Positions 1 through 9,102 of a stretch of DNA of 64,000 bases are shown here, piece after piece. The notes under the pieces are model-generated. The model saw only the letters and a list, made by a program, of their open reading frames with translations, had not been told where the DNA came from and made no database searches. Source of the DNA: Aeromonas fluvialis (GTDB lineage: Bacteria; Pseudomonadota; Gammaproteobacteria; Enterobacterales; Aeromonadaceae); assembly GCF_000819885.1 (NCBI RefSeq), contig NZ_CDBO01000013.1:1-64000 (forward strand), read 5' to 3'. A program made the position numbers and the translations under genes. Numbering within the stretch: position 1 is the first letter of the stretch; each line of letters opens with the position of its first letter.

Positions 1-2
1 TT

Positions 3-224
3 GCCAGCTCGAAACTGTGCAGCGATTGCGGCCACAAGATGCCGGATATGCCACTTCACCAGCGGCAGTGGGCATGTCCGGTTTGTGGTTCGGAGCATGA
101 CCGCGACATCAATGCGGCCATGAACATCCGACAACAAGGTATATTGGAATTAAAGGCGGCGGGACACGTCGTTTCTACCCATGGAGGCCAGCGTAAATCT
201 GCCAATTCGGCAGTAGCGGCCTAA
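3..224 (+). CDS. tnpB: TnpB (IS200/IS605 family RNA-guided nuclease), C-terminal part only
   Basis: Only the last 73 codons are in the window; the gene starts to the left of base 1. The visible protein has two CxxC pairs (CSDCG and CPVCG) of the TnpB zinc ribbon, then DRDINAAMNI, which carries the third RuvC aspartate. TnpB proteins are RNA-guided DNA nucleases of IS200/IS605 elements that use an RNA read from the right end of the element. The reading direction, toward a hairpin and TCAC end at 237-264, fits that layout. Whether the gene is intact cannot be judged from this end alone. Confident on family, unknown on activity. Confidence 0.88.
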   Translation, partial: ASSKLCSDCGHKMPDMPLHQRQWACPVCGSEHDRDINAAMNIRQQGILELKAAGHVVSTHGGQRKSANSAVAA

Positions 225-652
225 GAAGTGGGAAGCCTCGCCGCTTGCGGCGGGGAGCAGTCACGCAAAGAACCGTTTATCTGATCCACCAGTTTGCCCT
301 GCTTGAAGACCATCAGGGTGGGGATGCTGCGAATGGCGTAACGGCTTGCAATAGCGCTCTGCTGTTCGGTATCGACTTTAACAAAGCGCATCCGAGGTTC
401 GAGTTCGTTTGCCACGTCATGAAAGACGGGGGAAAATTGTTGGCAAGGTCCGCACCAGCTGGCCCAAAAATCGACCACGACCGGAATATCGGAACTGATA
501 AGGGTATCGAAGTTATCCGCCTTCCCGAGGCAAGGGGTCAGACTGAACAGGGACGCCTTGCAGTGCCCACATTTGGCGGAGTGGTTTACATGGGGGGAGG
601 GCAGCCGGTTTCTGGTAAAGCAGTGGCTACAATAAGTAGTGATAAATGACAT
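221..652 (-). CDS. trxC: Thioredoxin 2, C-terminus replaced by IS sequence
   Basis: TrxC reduces disulfides in the cytoplasm and, unlike thioredoxin 1, has an N-terminal zinc-binding region. Both parts are visible: two CxxC pairs (YCSHC and KCGHCK) in the first 40 residues and the WCGPC active site near residue 70. The start at 652 has a good ribosome site (AAGGAGG); the longer upstream reading adds 26 unlikely residues. The thioredoxin fold is normal up to about INGSL, then the frame runs into the right end of the neighbouring IS200/IS605 element and ends with about 14 foreign residues. The native last helix (about 13 residues in E. coli TrxC) is missing, so the protein may be unstable or impaired. 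Confidence 0.9.
   Translation of the reverse strand: MSFITTYCSHCFTRNRLPSPHVNHSAKCGHCKASLFSLTPCLGKADNFDTLISSDIPVVVDFWASWCGPCQQFSPVFHDVANELEPRMRFVKVDTEQQSAIASRYAIRSIPTLMVFKQGKLVDQINGSLRDCSPPQAARLPTS
225..264 (+). mobile_element. Right end of IS200/IS605 element
   Basis: Just after the tnpB stop lies a GC-rich hairpin (237-257, arms CTCGCCGC and GCGGCGGG plus GAG) followed by CAGTCAC. This is the usual shape of an IS200/IS605 right end, where subterminal hairpins are recognised by the transposase. The trxC coding sequence resumes at about 265, so the element boundary is placed at or next to TCAC (261-264). The same stretch should be the 3' part of the TnpB guide RNA scaffold, with the guide read from trxC. 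Boundary inferred, not proven. Confidence 0.7.
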
Positions 653-818
653 AATAACCTCCTTGAAGATCGGCTCTGGTGGCGGTGATGAAAAGAGTGC
701 CAGAGTTAAAGAGTGACATAACGTTAACACAGTGCTCGGCTGGAGTGGATACTTCTACTCTGGGCTCTGCCCAAGCCGGATAATTCAGCGGCCATTATAA
801 GTAGAGAGTCAAAACCGG

Positions 819-3632
819 ATGAAGAAAGGATCACGGAAGAGCCCTGTGGTACTGCTACTGGTTGCTGCTTTGTTGCTCGGCTTCTCGGTTTTTTGCTGGC
901 AACTGCTTAATCAGCAGCAGCGGGCATACAGCCTGAATCAGGCTGCGGAGGCAGTGCTAAACCGGATCAACACCGACAGCGTTTACCTGCTCGGTCGGGA
1001 GAGCGCCAGCGACAGCAATGTCCAGCAACGGCTCATCCAGCTATCCGGTATCATCGATAGCTTTGTTCACAAGGTCCGTAGTGAGGCAGAGACTGAGCAA
1101 ACCCCTCTTTCCAGGAGGTTGCTGCAGGATCTGGAACTCTACCAGATGGATCTGACCAGACTGTACAGCATGGAAAAGGCGGTGGAATATATCGTGCAAC
1201 CCTTTGAGCATCAGCTTGAGAAGGTACGCGTTATCACGCCGGCAGAGAGCCTTTTGCATCGTGATCTTAATGAGTTGGCCCAACTCAGCCATTTTTTGCA
1301 GCACAGTGCCGATAACCGGTATCAGCAACAGTTGAGCCTGTTGCAGCGTACTCTTGCTTCCCATTATCACTCGCAACCCGAGGTGATCACCTTGGTTAAC
1401 CTGAGCAAGGATTTGAGTCGTCAGGTGATGGCTTACCATATCTTGCGCCATCGACTCATCGATATGCAGGTGAGCGATAACCTGGTGCGCTGGAAGGTGG
1501 ATAAACTGGAACGGGCGTCATCTCTGCTCAATCGTGTCTATTTAATGGTGCTGGGCGGTGCCTTGATCAGTTTTGTGCTGGTGGCCTATACCCTGTGGCG
1601 TCGCAACCAGAAGCTGAGCGAGTTGTCGCGCCAGGCGGGCTTGCTGGCTCAGGCCAAGAGCGATTTTCTGGCCAACATGAGCCACGAAATCCGCACCCCC
1701 ATGAATGCCATCATTGGCTTCAGCTCGCTGGCGCTGCAGACCGAGCTGGATCAACAGCAACGGGACTATCTGGGCAAGATCAAAACTTCATCCGATACCT
1801 TGCTGCTGCTTATCAACGACATCCTTGATTTAACCAAGGTGGAGTCCGGCAAGCTGACGCTGGAGGAGATCGACTTCGATCTTAGCGAGCAGCTCGACTC
1901 GCTGGCAGGCATGTTTGCCGATCTGGCGGAGCGCAAACATGTGGAGGTGATCATTCGCAAATCGCCGGAGGTGCCGGTCTTCTTGCGTGGGGATCCCCTG
2001 CGGCTGGGGCAGGTGCTGGTCAATCTGGTGAACAATGCCATCAAATTCACCGAACGTGGTGAGGTCGAAGTCTCCATCGAACTGGCCAACACCCATCCAA
2101 TGCGGATCCGCTTCAGTGTGCGCGATACCGGCATCGGTATTGCCCAAGAGAAGCAGACTCAGCTCTTTCAGGCCTTTACCCAGCTGGAGGCGGGCAATAC
2201 CCGCAAATATGGTGGTTCAGGTCTGGGTCTCAATATCTCCCAGCGGCTGGTGGAGCTGATGGGGGGGAGGATCACCGTACAGAGCAAGCCTGGCGTGGGT
2301 TCGTTGTTCAAGTTCGATATCCCTATGGCACAAGCGGTCTACGGCGTGGCCGGACGGAAAGTCTTCTTCGAGAATCAGCCGCTGGTGATGGTAATGGATG
2401 ACAATGAACTGGTGCTGGAGCTGGCTCGGGACATCCTGACTCGGGCGGGTGTGCGGGTGCTGCCGGTCAACTCCCTTTCCCGTGCCCGTCAATTGTTGCG
2501 TGAAGAGGGGCCCAATCTGCGGTTGGCAATCCTCGACTGGCGCATGGGGCAGGAGGATGGACTCGATCTGGCGCTGGAGATGTATCAGCACAGCCAGTGG
2601 CGACGGATCCCCATCCTGATGATCAGCGCCTGGGCCAGAGAGGGGCTGCACGCCCGAATGGACAGTATGGGGCTGACCCATTTTCTGCCCAAGCCGATGA
2701 CCGAGAATGCCCTGCTGGCCAAGGTGGACGAGTTGCTCAATGGCAGCTCGTATGAACTCAATCTGCGCAAGGCCGAGGCGCAGGGGGATCAGCAGCACTT
2801 CAAATCCCTGTTGCAGGGTACCCGAGTGTTGTTGGCCGAAGACAACCGGGTCAATCAGCAGCTCATCATCGAATATCTGCGTCGGGTCGATGCGGTAGTG
2901 TGTGTGGTCAGCAATGGTCGGGAGGCGGTGGAGCGGGTCGCCGAGCAGCCTTTTGACGTGATCCTGATGGATTTGCAGATGCCGGTGCTGGACGGGCTCG
3001 ATGCTACCCGCCAGATCCGCAAGATGGTCGACAAGCACGATGTGCCCATCATTGCTCTCACCGCCAGCGCCATGCCCGGTGACAAGGATCGCTGTCTTGG
3101 GGTGGGGATGAATGGCTATGTGACCAAGCCGGTGAGCAAGCTGGATCTTTACAACAATTTATTGCAGTGGGTGACGCCGCAGGGGGCAGAACAGGCGGGG
3201 TTCATGGAGGTGAAACCGCCGGATATGATGGGGATCCTCGATCTGCAGGATGCCCTTAAACGGCTGGATCAGGACAAGGAGGCGCTGCAGATCCTGTTCA
3301 AGCTGTTCATGTCGGAGCACAAGGACGATCTGTGGGAGATCCGCTCAGCCCTGCGCCGCCAACAACCCGAGGTGGCCAGCAAGCTGTTGCACACCCTCAA
3401 GGGGGTCTCGGCCAATATCTCGGCGGCTCGACTGCTGCTGCTGGCTGGTGAACTGGAGTGGCGCCTGCGGCAAAACGAGGTGCTGAGCGAGACGGATCTG
3501 GAGCAGTTGCAACAGGTGTTCAGCCGGACCCGGGAAGAAGTGTCACACTTCCTGTTGACCGGTGAGCAGCATGAAAATTCGTATAATCCCTATTCATCAG
3601 GGGATGATCATATGTCACAGCAAATTAAATAG
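819..3632 (+). CDS. Tripartite hybrid sensor histidine kinase
   Basis: Inner-membrane kinase of 937 residues. Order: membrane helix at about 10-29, a periplasmic or coiled sensor of about 200 residues, second helix near 240-260, HisKA with H289 in [10 protein letters not shown], HATPase with the N, G1 (DTGIGI) and G2 (GGSGLGL) boxes, a first receiver with D573 (LDWRMG), a second receiver with D718 (LMDLQMP), and an HPt domain with H858 (LLHTLKG). This is the layout of phosphorelay kinases of the BarA/ArcB/TorS type. The first receiver is less canonical around its aspartate (DWRM rather than DxxMP). No cognate regulator is adjacent and the stimulus is unknown. A hairpin terminator follows. Confidence 0.92.
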   Translation: MKKGSRKSPVVLLLVAALLLGFSVFCWQLLNQQQRAYSLNQAAEAVLNRINTDSVYLLGRESASDSNVQQRLIQLSGIIDSFVHKVRSEAETEQTPLSRRLLQDLELYQMDLTRLYSMEKAVEYIVQPFEHQLEKVRVITPAESLLHRDLNELAQLSHFLQHSADNRYQQQLSLLQRTLASHYHSQPEVITLVNLSKDLSRQVMAYHILRHRLIDMQVSDNLVRWKVDKLERASSLLNRVYLMVLGGALISFVLVAYTLWRRNQKLSELSRQAGLLAQAKSDFLANMSHEIRTPMNAIIGFSSLALQTELDQQQRDYLGKIKTSSDTLLLLINDILDLTKVESGKLTLEEIDFDLSEQLDSLAGMFADLAERKHVEVIIRKSPEVPVFLRGDPLRLGQVLVNLVNNAIKFTERGEVEVSIELANTHPMRIRFSVRDTGIGIAQEKQTQLFQAFTQLEAGNTRKYGGSGLGLNISQRLVELMGGRITVQSKPGVGSLFKFDIPMAQAVYGVAGRKVFFENQPLVMVMDDNELVLELARDILTRAGVRVLPVNSLSRARQLLREEGPNLRLAILDWRMGQEDGLDLALEMYQHSQWRRIPILMISAWAREGLHARMDSMGLTHFLPKPMTENALLAKVDELLNGSSYELNLRKAEAQGDQQHFKSLLQGTRVLLAEDNRVNQQLIIEYLRRVDAVVCVVSNGREAVERVAEQPFDVILMDLQMPVLDGLDATRQIRKMVDKHDVPIIALTASAMPGDKDRCLGVGMNGYVTKPVSKLDLYNNLLQWVTPQGAEQAGFMEVKPPDMMGILDLQDALKRLDQDKEALQILFKLFMSEHKDDLWEIRSALRRQQPEVASKLLHTLKGVSANISAARLLLLAGELEWRLRQNEVLSETDLEQLQQVFSRTREEVSHFLLTGEQHENSYNPYSSGDDHMSQQIK

Positions 3633-3682
3633 TTATTATTCTCAATAATCCCGGTTCGGGATATGATGAGCTTTCGTTCGAA

Positions 3683-3715
3683 TCGCCTCCAGCCGGAGGC
3701 GATTGTTTTCATTCT
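3683..3715 (+). terminator. Rho-independent terminator after the hybrid kinase
   Basis: An 8-bp perfect stem TCGCCTCC/GGAGGCGA with loop AGCC (3683-3702) is followed by TTGTTTTCATTCTT. It separates the kinase from the ABC transporter pair. Confidence 0.7.
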
Positions 3716-3789
3716 TCTATTTCTGCGTGGCTTCTCTGATGGTCGTTCTTGGGAGCGCTCACGGGTAGACAGCGCTAAAGGTTGGTGGT

Positions 3790-5526
3790 GTGAGCGTATT
3801 TCTACGATTGAGTTGGTTTTTCAAGGCGCAGTGGCCCCGTTATCTGGCGGCCATCTCCCTGCTGCTGCTGGTGGCGCTGTTGACCGTGGTTCCACCCAAA
3901 GTGGTAGGCTGGGTGGTGGATGGCATCGCCCAGGGGGATCTCGATAATGGCACCCTGATGCGCTATCTGGCCGGGCTGTTTGGTCTGGGCGTGCTGATTT
4001 ATCTGCTGCGTTACGTCTGGCGGGTGATGTTGTTTGGTGCCTCTTACCGTCTGGCCTATGTCCTGCGCAATCGCCTGTTCAGTCATTTCACCCGGATGAG
4101 CCCCGATTTTTATCAGCGCCACCGTACCGGCGATTTGATGGCCCATGCTACCAACGACATTCAGGCGGTGGAGATGACCGCTGGCGAAGGGGTGCTGACC
4201 CTGGTGGACTCCATCATGGTCGGGGTATTGGTGCTCTCCATCATGTGCAGCCAGTACTCCTGGCAGTTGACGCTGGTCTCCTTGCTGCCGTTGCCGGTGA
4301 TGGCCTTTTTCATGAACCGGTTTGGCAAGCAGATCTATAAGGAGTTCAAGGCGGCGCAGGGGGCCTTCTCCCGGCTCAATAACAAGACCCAGGAGGCTCT
4401 TTCCGGGGTGCGGGTGCTGAAATCCTATGCGGTCGAATCGCTGGAAGATGAGGGTTTTGCCGAGCTGACCCGGCAGGCGGGGGAGCGCAATATGGCGGTG
4501 GCCCGCATCGATGCCAAGTTCGATCCGGTCATCTATCTCTGTATCGGGTGCTCCTACTTCCTCGCGGTGTCGGGGGGCAGTGTGCTGGTGCTGCGGGATG
4601 AGCTGACTCTGGGTGAACTCACCAGCTTCACCATGTACCTCGGCCAGCTGATTTGGCCGATGTTTGCCATTGCCTGGCTGTTCAACATCATCGAGCGGGG
4701 CAGCGCCGCCTACTCCCGTATCGAGAGCCTGCTTGGGGATCGCTGCGATATCGAAGAGCCCGCCCAGCCGGCGGTCTTTGTCTGTGCGTTTCCTTTACAG
4801 ATCAATGAGGTAAGCTATCGACTTGAGCAGCGCACCCTGCTTGCGGATATCGACCTGACCCTCGAGCAAGGGGGCATGCTCGGGGTGGTAGGGCGCACCG
4901 GGGCAGGCAAGAGCTCCCTGCTCAAGCTGTTGATGCGCCTTGCCAATCCGACTCACGGTTCGATTGCCATGGGGGGCGTACCGATTGACCAGTTGCCGCT
5001 CGCTACACTGCGCAGCCAGTTTGCCTATGTGCCGCAGGAGCCATTCCTGTTTTCCACTACCATCGCCGCCAATATTGCCCTCGGCAAGCCCGATGCGAGC
5101 CGCGAAGAGGTCGAGCGGGTGGCGCGTATTGCCTGTGTCCACGATGATATCGTGCGTTTCCCCAAAGGCTATGAGACCGAGGTGGGGGAGAAGGGGGTGA
5201 CCCTCTCCGGCGGCCAGAAGCAGCGGCTGGCCATTGCCCGCGCCCTGCTGCTGGATGCGCCCATTCTGGTGCTCGATGATGCGCTCTCGGCGGTGGATGC
5301 CCACACCGAGCAGCAAATTCTGCATGCCCTCAAGGCCCATCGTCGCACCCTGATCCTGGTCAGTCATCGCATGACGGCGGTGGAGCAGGCCGATGAGATC
5401 CTGGTGCTGGAGCAGGGGGCCGTCAGCGAACGGGGTCATCACGGTGCCCTGATGGCGCACAATGGCTGGTATGCAGATATGGTGCGTTACCAGCGTCTCG
5501 AAGAAGCGGTGGAGGAGAGCCTGTGA
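3790..5526 (+). CDS. mdlA: ABC exporter half-transporter MdlA-like
   Basis: Fusion of a six-helix exporter membrane domain (residues 1-300) and an ATPase domain (from about 335). ATPase motifs are clear: Walker A GRTGAGKSS, signature LSGGQKQR, Walker B ILVLDDALS (D where many have DE), and an H-loop SHRM. The sequence follows E. coli MdlA (SmdA) closely at the start (LSWFFKAQWPRYLAAISLL) and through the VPPKVVGWVVDGI segment. The GTG start at 3790 is chosen because it aligns with that family start. The stop overlaps the next gene's GTG by 4 bases, as in the E. coli mdlAB pair, implying a heterodimer. Substrate not known; the family is linked to drug or lipid export. Confidence 0.9.
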   Translation: MSVFLRLSWFFKAQWPRYLAAISLLLLVALLTVVPPKVVGWVVDGIAQGDLDNGTLMRYLAGLFGLGVLIYLLRYVWRVMLFGASYRLAYVLRNRLFSHFTRMSPDFYQRHRTGDLMAHATNDIQAVEMTAGEGVLTLVDSIMVGVLVLSIMCSQYSWQLTLVSLLPLPVMAFFMNRFGKQIYKEFKAAQGAFSRLNNKTQEALSGVRVLKSYAVESLEDEGFAELTRQAGERNMAVARIDAKFDPVIYLCIGCSYFLAVSGGSVLVLRDELTLGELTSFTMYLGQLIWPMFAIAWLFNIIERGSAAYSRIESLLGDRCDIEEPAQPAVFVCAFPLQINEVSYRLEQRTLLADIDLTLEQGGMLGVVGRTGAGKSSLLKLLMRLANPTHGSIAMGGVPIDQLPLATLRSQFAYVPQEPFLFSTTIAANIALGKPDASREEVERVARIACVHDDIVRFPKGYETEVGEKGVTLSGGQKQRLAIARALLLDAPILVLDDALSAVDAHTEQQILHALKAHRRTLILVSHRMTAVEQADEILVLEQGAVSERGHHGALMAHNGWYADMVRYQRLEEAVEESL

Positions 5527-7274
5527 ATCCGACCATTAAACGACTGCTCGCCTACTGCGCCCGCTATCCTCGCTGGCTGATCCAGGCGGGGATTTGCCTG
5601 CTGCTTGCCACCGGCGCCGAAGTGGCCGGGCCGCTGCTGATCAAGCTCTTTATCGATGACTATCTGGCGCCACGCAATATCGTGCTGCCCACCATAGCCC
5701 TGATTGCGGCGGGCTATCTGGGTTTGCAGGTGCTCTCGGCGGCGGGCTTCTATTTGCAATCCCTGCGCTTTAACCGCATCGCCCAGGCGGTGGTGCAAAC
5801 CCTGCGCGAGCAGGTATTTGCCACAGCTATCCGCTTGCCGGCCCGCTACTTTGACAAGCATCGCTCCGGTTCGCTGATTTCCCGCATCACCAATGACACC
5901 GAGGCGATCATGAACCTCTATGTGCAGGTGATCGGCTTGCTGGTGCAAAAAGTGGTGCTCTTGTGCGGCATCCTCATCTCCATGGCGCTGCTGGATCTGC
6001 GGCTGATGCTGGTCTGCTCCCTGTTGCTGCCCGCAGTGGGCGGGGTGATGTGGCTCTACCAGAAACTGAGCGTGCCGGTGGTGCGAGCGACCCGCAGCCT
6101 GCTCTCCGACATCAACAGCCGCCTCAACGAGTCGCTGCAGGGGATGCCGGTGATCCAGGCGATGGTGCAGGAGCGCCACTTTGCCAACGCCTTTGCCGAG
6201 GTGAACCAGCAGCACTGGTCGGCACGGATCAAGAGTCTCAAGATCAACGGCATTTTGCTGCGTCCGCTCATCGATCTCTTCTACATGATGGTGCTGATCG
6301 GTCTGTTGGCGCTGTTCGCCCACGAGGGGGTGAGTCACGCGGGTGCCATTCAGGTGGGGGTGCTCTACGCCTTTATCAGCTATCTGGGGCGGATGATCGA
6401 GCCACTCATCGAGATGACCAACCAGCTCAACCAGTTGCAGCAGGCGATGGTGGCGGGGGAGCGGGTCTTTGCCCTGCTCGATGAAACCCGCGAGAGCACC
6501 GACGGCGAGCAGTGCCCGCTGGAAGGGCGGGTCAGTTTCGATCGGGTGAGCTTCTCCTACGATGGAGAGCAGCAGGTGCTGCGGGAGGTCAGCTTTGCCG
6601 CAAAACCGGGCCAGATGCTGGCGCTGGTGGGCCATACCGGCAGCGGCAAGTCCACCATCATCAGCTTGCTGATGGGCTTCTATCCGTTGGATCAGGGGCA
6701 GATCCGCTTTGATGATCACGCACTGGATACCCTGTCGCTGGCGGCGGTGCGCCGCAGCATCGGGTTGGTGCAGCAAGATCCCTTTATCTTCGTCGGCACT
6801 CTGGCGGAGAACCTGCGTCTCGGCCGCGCAGGAATAGATGACGCGCGGCTCTGGCAGGCGCTCAGCGAGGTGCAACTGGCCGAGTTTGTGCGCAGCCTGC
6901 CACAGGGGATCAACACCCTGATGGAGGAGGGGGGCAAGAACCTCTCCGCCGGTCAGCGGCAACTGCTCTCCTTTGCCCGTGCGCTGGTGGGGGATCCGCG
7001 CATCCTCATTTTGGATGAAGCGACGGCGAGCGTGGACTCCCAGACCGAGTTGGCGCTGTCGCAGGCTATTTCTGCCGCGCGTCGTGGCCGCACTACCATC
7101 GCCATCGCCCACCGCCTCTCGACCATCGTCGATGCGGACGAGATCCTGCTGCTCTCCCGCGGGCAGGTGAGCGAGCGGGGCAGCCACAGCGAGCTGATGG
7201 CCCTCGGCGGTCACTATGCCCAGCTGTTCGAGATGCAGAGTCAGGGGGCCTGGCTGGAAGAGAAGCGCGCCTGA
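5523..7274 (+). CDS. mdlB: ABC exporter half-transporter MdlB-like
   Basis: Partner of the preceding half-transporter, 583 residues, starting with GTG inside the mdlA stop region. It has an N-terminal exporter membrane domain and a C-terminal ATPase with Walker A GHTGSGKST, signature LSAGQRQL, Walker B ILILDEATA and H-loop AHRLST. The canonical DE here against DD in MdlA suggests one consensus and one degenerate catalytic site, as in many heterodimeric exporters. A strong terminator follows, so the pair forms its own unit. Confidence 0.9.
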   Translation: MNPTIKRLLAYCARYPRWLIQAGICLLLATGAEVAGPLLIKLFIDDYLAPRNIVLPTIALIAAGYLGLQVLSAAGFYLQSLRFNRIAQAVVQTLREQVFATAIRLPARYFDKHRSGSLISRITNDTEAIMNLYVQVIGLLVQKVVLLCGILISMALLDLRLMLVCSLLLPAVGGVMWLYQKLSVPVVRATRSLLSDINSRLNESLQGMPVIQAMVQERHFANAFAEVNQQHWSARIKSLKINGILLRPLIDLFYMMVLIGLLALFAHEGVSHAGAIQVGVLYAFISYLGRMIEPLIEMTNQLNQLQQAMVAGERVFALLDETRESTDGEQCPLEGRVSFDRVSFSYDGEQQVLREVSFAAKPGQMLALVGHTGSGKSTIISLLMGFYPLDQGQIRFDDHALDTLSLAAVRRSIGLVQQDPFIFVGTLAENLRLGRAGIDDARLWQALSEVQLAEFVRSLPQGINTLMEEGGKNLSAGQRQLLSFARALVGDPRILILDEATASVDSQTELALSQAISAARRGRTTIAIAHRLSTIVDADEILLLSRGQVSERGSHSELMALGGHYAQLFEMQSQGAWLEEKRA

Positions 7275-7310
7275 GCGGCACATTTGCTGTAACAGCGACA
7301 TGAACGAAAA

Positions 7311-7342
7311 GAGGGAACCGGTGCGGTTCCCTCTGTTTTTTT
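7311..7342 (+). terminator. Terminator after mdlAB
   Basis: Perfect 9-bp stem GAGGGAACC/GGTTCCCTC (7311-7333) followed by a T-rich tract, TGTTTTTTT. Confidence 0.85.
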
Positions 7343-7441
7343 GCGTTGGGCAAAAGGTCGTAACCGTGATCCCTGTGCTTGTCGAATGGCGCAGATGCAG
7401 GCAACATGTTGTTTACATTAACTCATCGGATCAGTTCGCAT

Positions 7442-7915
7442 ATGGATTTGCAACGCTTCAAAGCCAATCTGGCGCTTCGGCTGTTTGCCTGGCGCTACAT
7501 TCCCGTCATCGGGTTTTGTGCCCCGATCATCGAAGAGATGAACGCCAAGGCGCTGCGCATTCGCATTCCCCTTGGCTGGCGTACCCGCAACCATCTGGGC
7601 AGCATGTATTTTGGCGCGCTGGCGACCGGCGCCGATCTGGTAGGCGGTCTGCTGGTGATGGAGAAAGGGCGGCAGCGGCGCAAGAAGGTGCACTTCGCCT
7701 TCAAGGATGTGCAGGGGGAGTTTTTGAAACGACCGGAGGGGGATGTGCAGTTCGACTGCGCGGCGGGGGAGGAGATTGACGCCATGATCGACGAATCGCT
7801 GGCAAGCGGTCAGCGCATCAATCGCCCCATCCAGGTGGTGGCCACCTGTCCGTCACTGCACGGGGATGAGGCGATGGCGCGTTTTGTGCTAACCCTGTCG
7901 ATCAAGGCCAGCTAG
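7442..7915 (+). CDS. DUF4442 hotdog-fold protein
   Basis: 157 residues, cytosolic, no signal peptide. The sequence fits the DUF4442 family, which is related to hotdog acyl-CoA thioesterases: central RTRNHLGSMYFGALATGADLVGG matches the NHxGsxyfgAl segment of that family. No experiment-based function is known to me for this branch. The ATG at 7442 is preferred because homology begins at MDLQRFKANLALRLFAWRYIP; an upstream in-frame ATG at 7406 is possible and neither has a strong ribosome site. Confidence 0.7.
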   Translation: MDLQRFKANLALRLFAWRYIPVIGFCAPIIEEMNAKALRIRIPLGWRTRNHLGSMYFGALATGADLVGGLLVMEKGRQRRKKVHFAFKDVQGEFLKRPEGDVQFDCAAGEEIDAMIDESLASGQRINRPIQVVATCPSLHGDEAMARFVLTLSIKAS

Positions 7916-7948
7916 CGGGTAGCCAGAGCGTGGCTCCCCAAGACCGGT

Positions 7949-8182
7949 TTACCCAATCTCCGGGCTAACGCCTTCTTTCACCACGACCTTCATGCCATTG
8001 AAGTTGACCACCTGTTCGGCCACGATCTTGCAGCGCTTGCGGGTCTCGACCTGACCGTCCACCTCGACCAGCCCTTCGGCAATGAGGGCTTTGGCGGCGC
8101 CGCCACAATCGGCCCACCCCTGATGTTTGATAAGGTCACACAAGGCAACGAAGGGGTGGCCTTCGAGCAGAAACGTCTCCAT
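7949..8182 (-). CDS. S4-domain RNA-binding protein, YbcJ-like
   Basis: 77-residue protein almost entirely made of one S4 RNA-binding domain. The stretch GGAAKALIAEGLVEVDGQVETRKRCKI matches the E. coli YbcJ type, where basic residues RKRCK line the RNA face. It is the right length for the family. Partner RNA unknown. It is convergent with the DUF4442 gene, with only about 33 bases between the stops. Confidence 0.85.
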   Translation of the reverse strand: METFLLEGHPFVALCDLIKHQGWADCGGAAKALIAEGLVEVDGQVETRKRCKIVAEQVVNFNGMKVVVKEGVSPEIG

Positions 8183-8455
8183 GGGAAATCCTCTAGCTGG
8201 ATAAATGCCGGATCTGGCAGGGCGGTTATTTTAGGCAGTTCATTCCGGCAAGAAAAGGGAAGCTGGGCCATGGTGGTGAAAATGGTGTCCGTGTGCCAGT
8301 GTTTGATGCTGGGTTGTGCTGTTCCGTGCGATGGCCCCCCTTTGTGGCGTGGCTGGGACGAGTGATGACGCAAGCGGTGCTCGCCGCACTGCTTTCTGTT
8401 TGCCCCGGCTGTTAAGATAGCCTCTTTATTTGGTGAATGGTGCAAGGAGCCTCCC

Positions 8456-9019
8456 ATGATACTCTCACGACTGCTGCTGGCATGCAGCGCCCTTACCCTG
8501 AGCGTTGTCGCGCAGGCCAGTACTCCGGTGCAGGTCTCGCTACCCGGGGTCAATCTGCCCGCATCCCATCAGGTTGAAGGGGCTCGCGCCTCGCTGCTCT
8601 ATGGCCGTACCGGTCAGGTGAAGGGGATCGATCTGCCGATCTTCGCCCTCTCCGATGTGGATCAGTTCAGCGGTTTGCAACTCGGGGTCCTCTTCGGGGT
8701 TGGCCGGGTACGCCACCAGTTTGGCGGGGTCGCCATCAACGCCATCAACTGGCATGAAGGGCAGGATACCGGCGTCAATCTGGGGCTGGTCAACCTGACC
8801 AACAATGTGCAAGGGCTTAACTTGGGGGCGGTCAACATTGCCAAAGGTAATGCGCTGGCCAACGTCGGCTTCGTCAATTACGCCGAGCGTACCACCTTCC
8901 AGATTGGCTTTATCAATGCCACCCGGCATCTCGATGGCTTGCAGATCGGGCTGGCCAACTACGCAGCTAACGGCGTGTTCCCCATTCTGCCGCTGGTGAA
9001 CTTCCAGAAATCGTTCTGA
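8456..9019 (+). CDS. Exported protein with LxGLxLGxxN repeats
   Basis: 187 residues with a signal peptide ending near AQA-S. The middle and end hold about five copies of a short repeat of the type (V/L)xGLNLGxVN, for instance DTGVNLGLVNLTNN, VQGLNLGAVNIAKG, FQIGFINATRH and LDGLQIGLANYAA. Such repeats are typical of solenoid or surface repeat proteins; the overall look resembles the Vibrio VC2662-type family, but I hold that only loosely. Ribosome site AAGGAG lies six bases before the ATG. Probably periplasmic or outer-membrane-associated; function unknown. Confidence 0.65.
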   Translation: MILSRLLLACSALTLSVVAQASTPVQVSLPGVNLPASHQVEGARASLLYGRTGQVKGIDLPIFALSDVDQFSGLQLGVLFGVGRVRHQFGGVAINAINWHEGQDTGVNLGLVNLTNNVQGLNLGAVNIAKGNALANVGFVNYAERTTFQIGFINATRHLDGLQIGLANYAANGVFPILPLVNFQKSF

Positions 9020-9102
9020 CAAGGCGGTTCGCTTTGCGTTAACGGCATCTGCTGATTACCCTGTGCCTCTTGCAACTAGTGACAGGCGAAAAGAGGTAAG
9101 TG

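Noticed and set aside
3663-3947. 94-codon ORF ahead of mdlA
   Set aside because: It spans a terminator and overlaps mdlA in another frame, with no recognisable domain.
5487-7301. 604-codon open frame on the minus strand
   Set aside because: Antisense shadow of mdlB, caused by high-GC codon use; no family resemblance, rich in H, Q and R.
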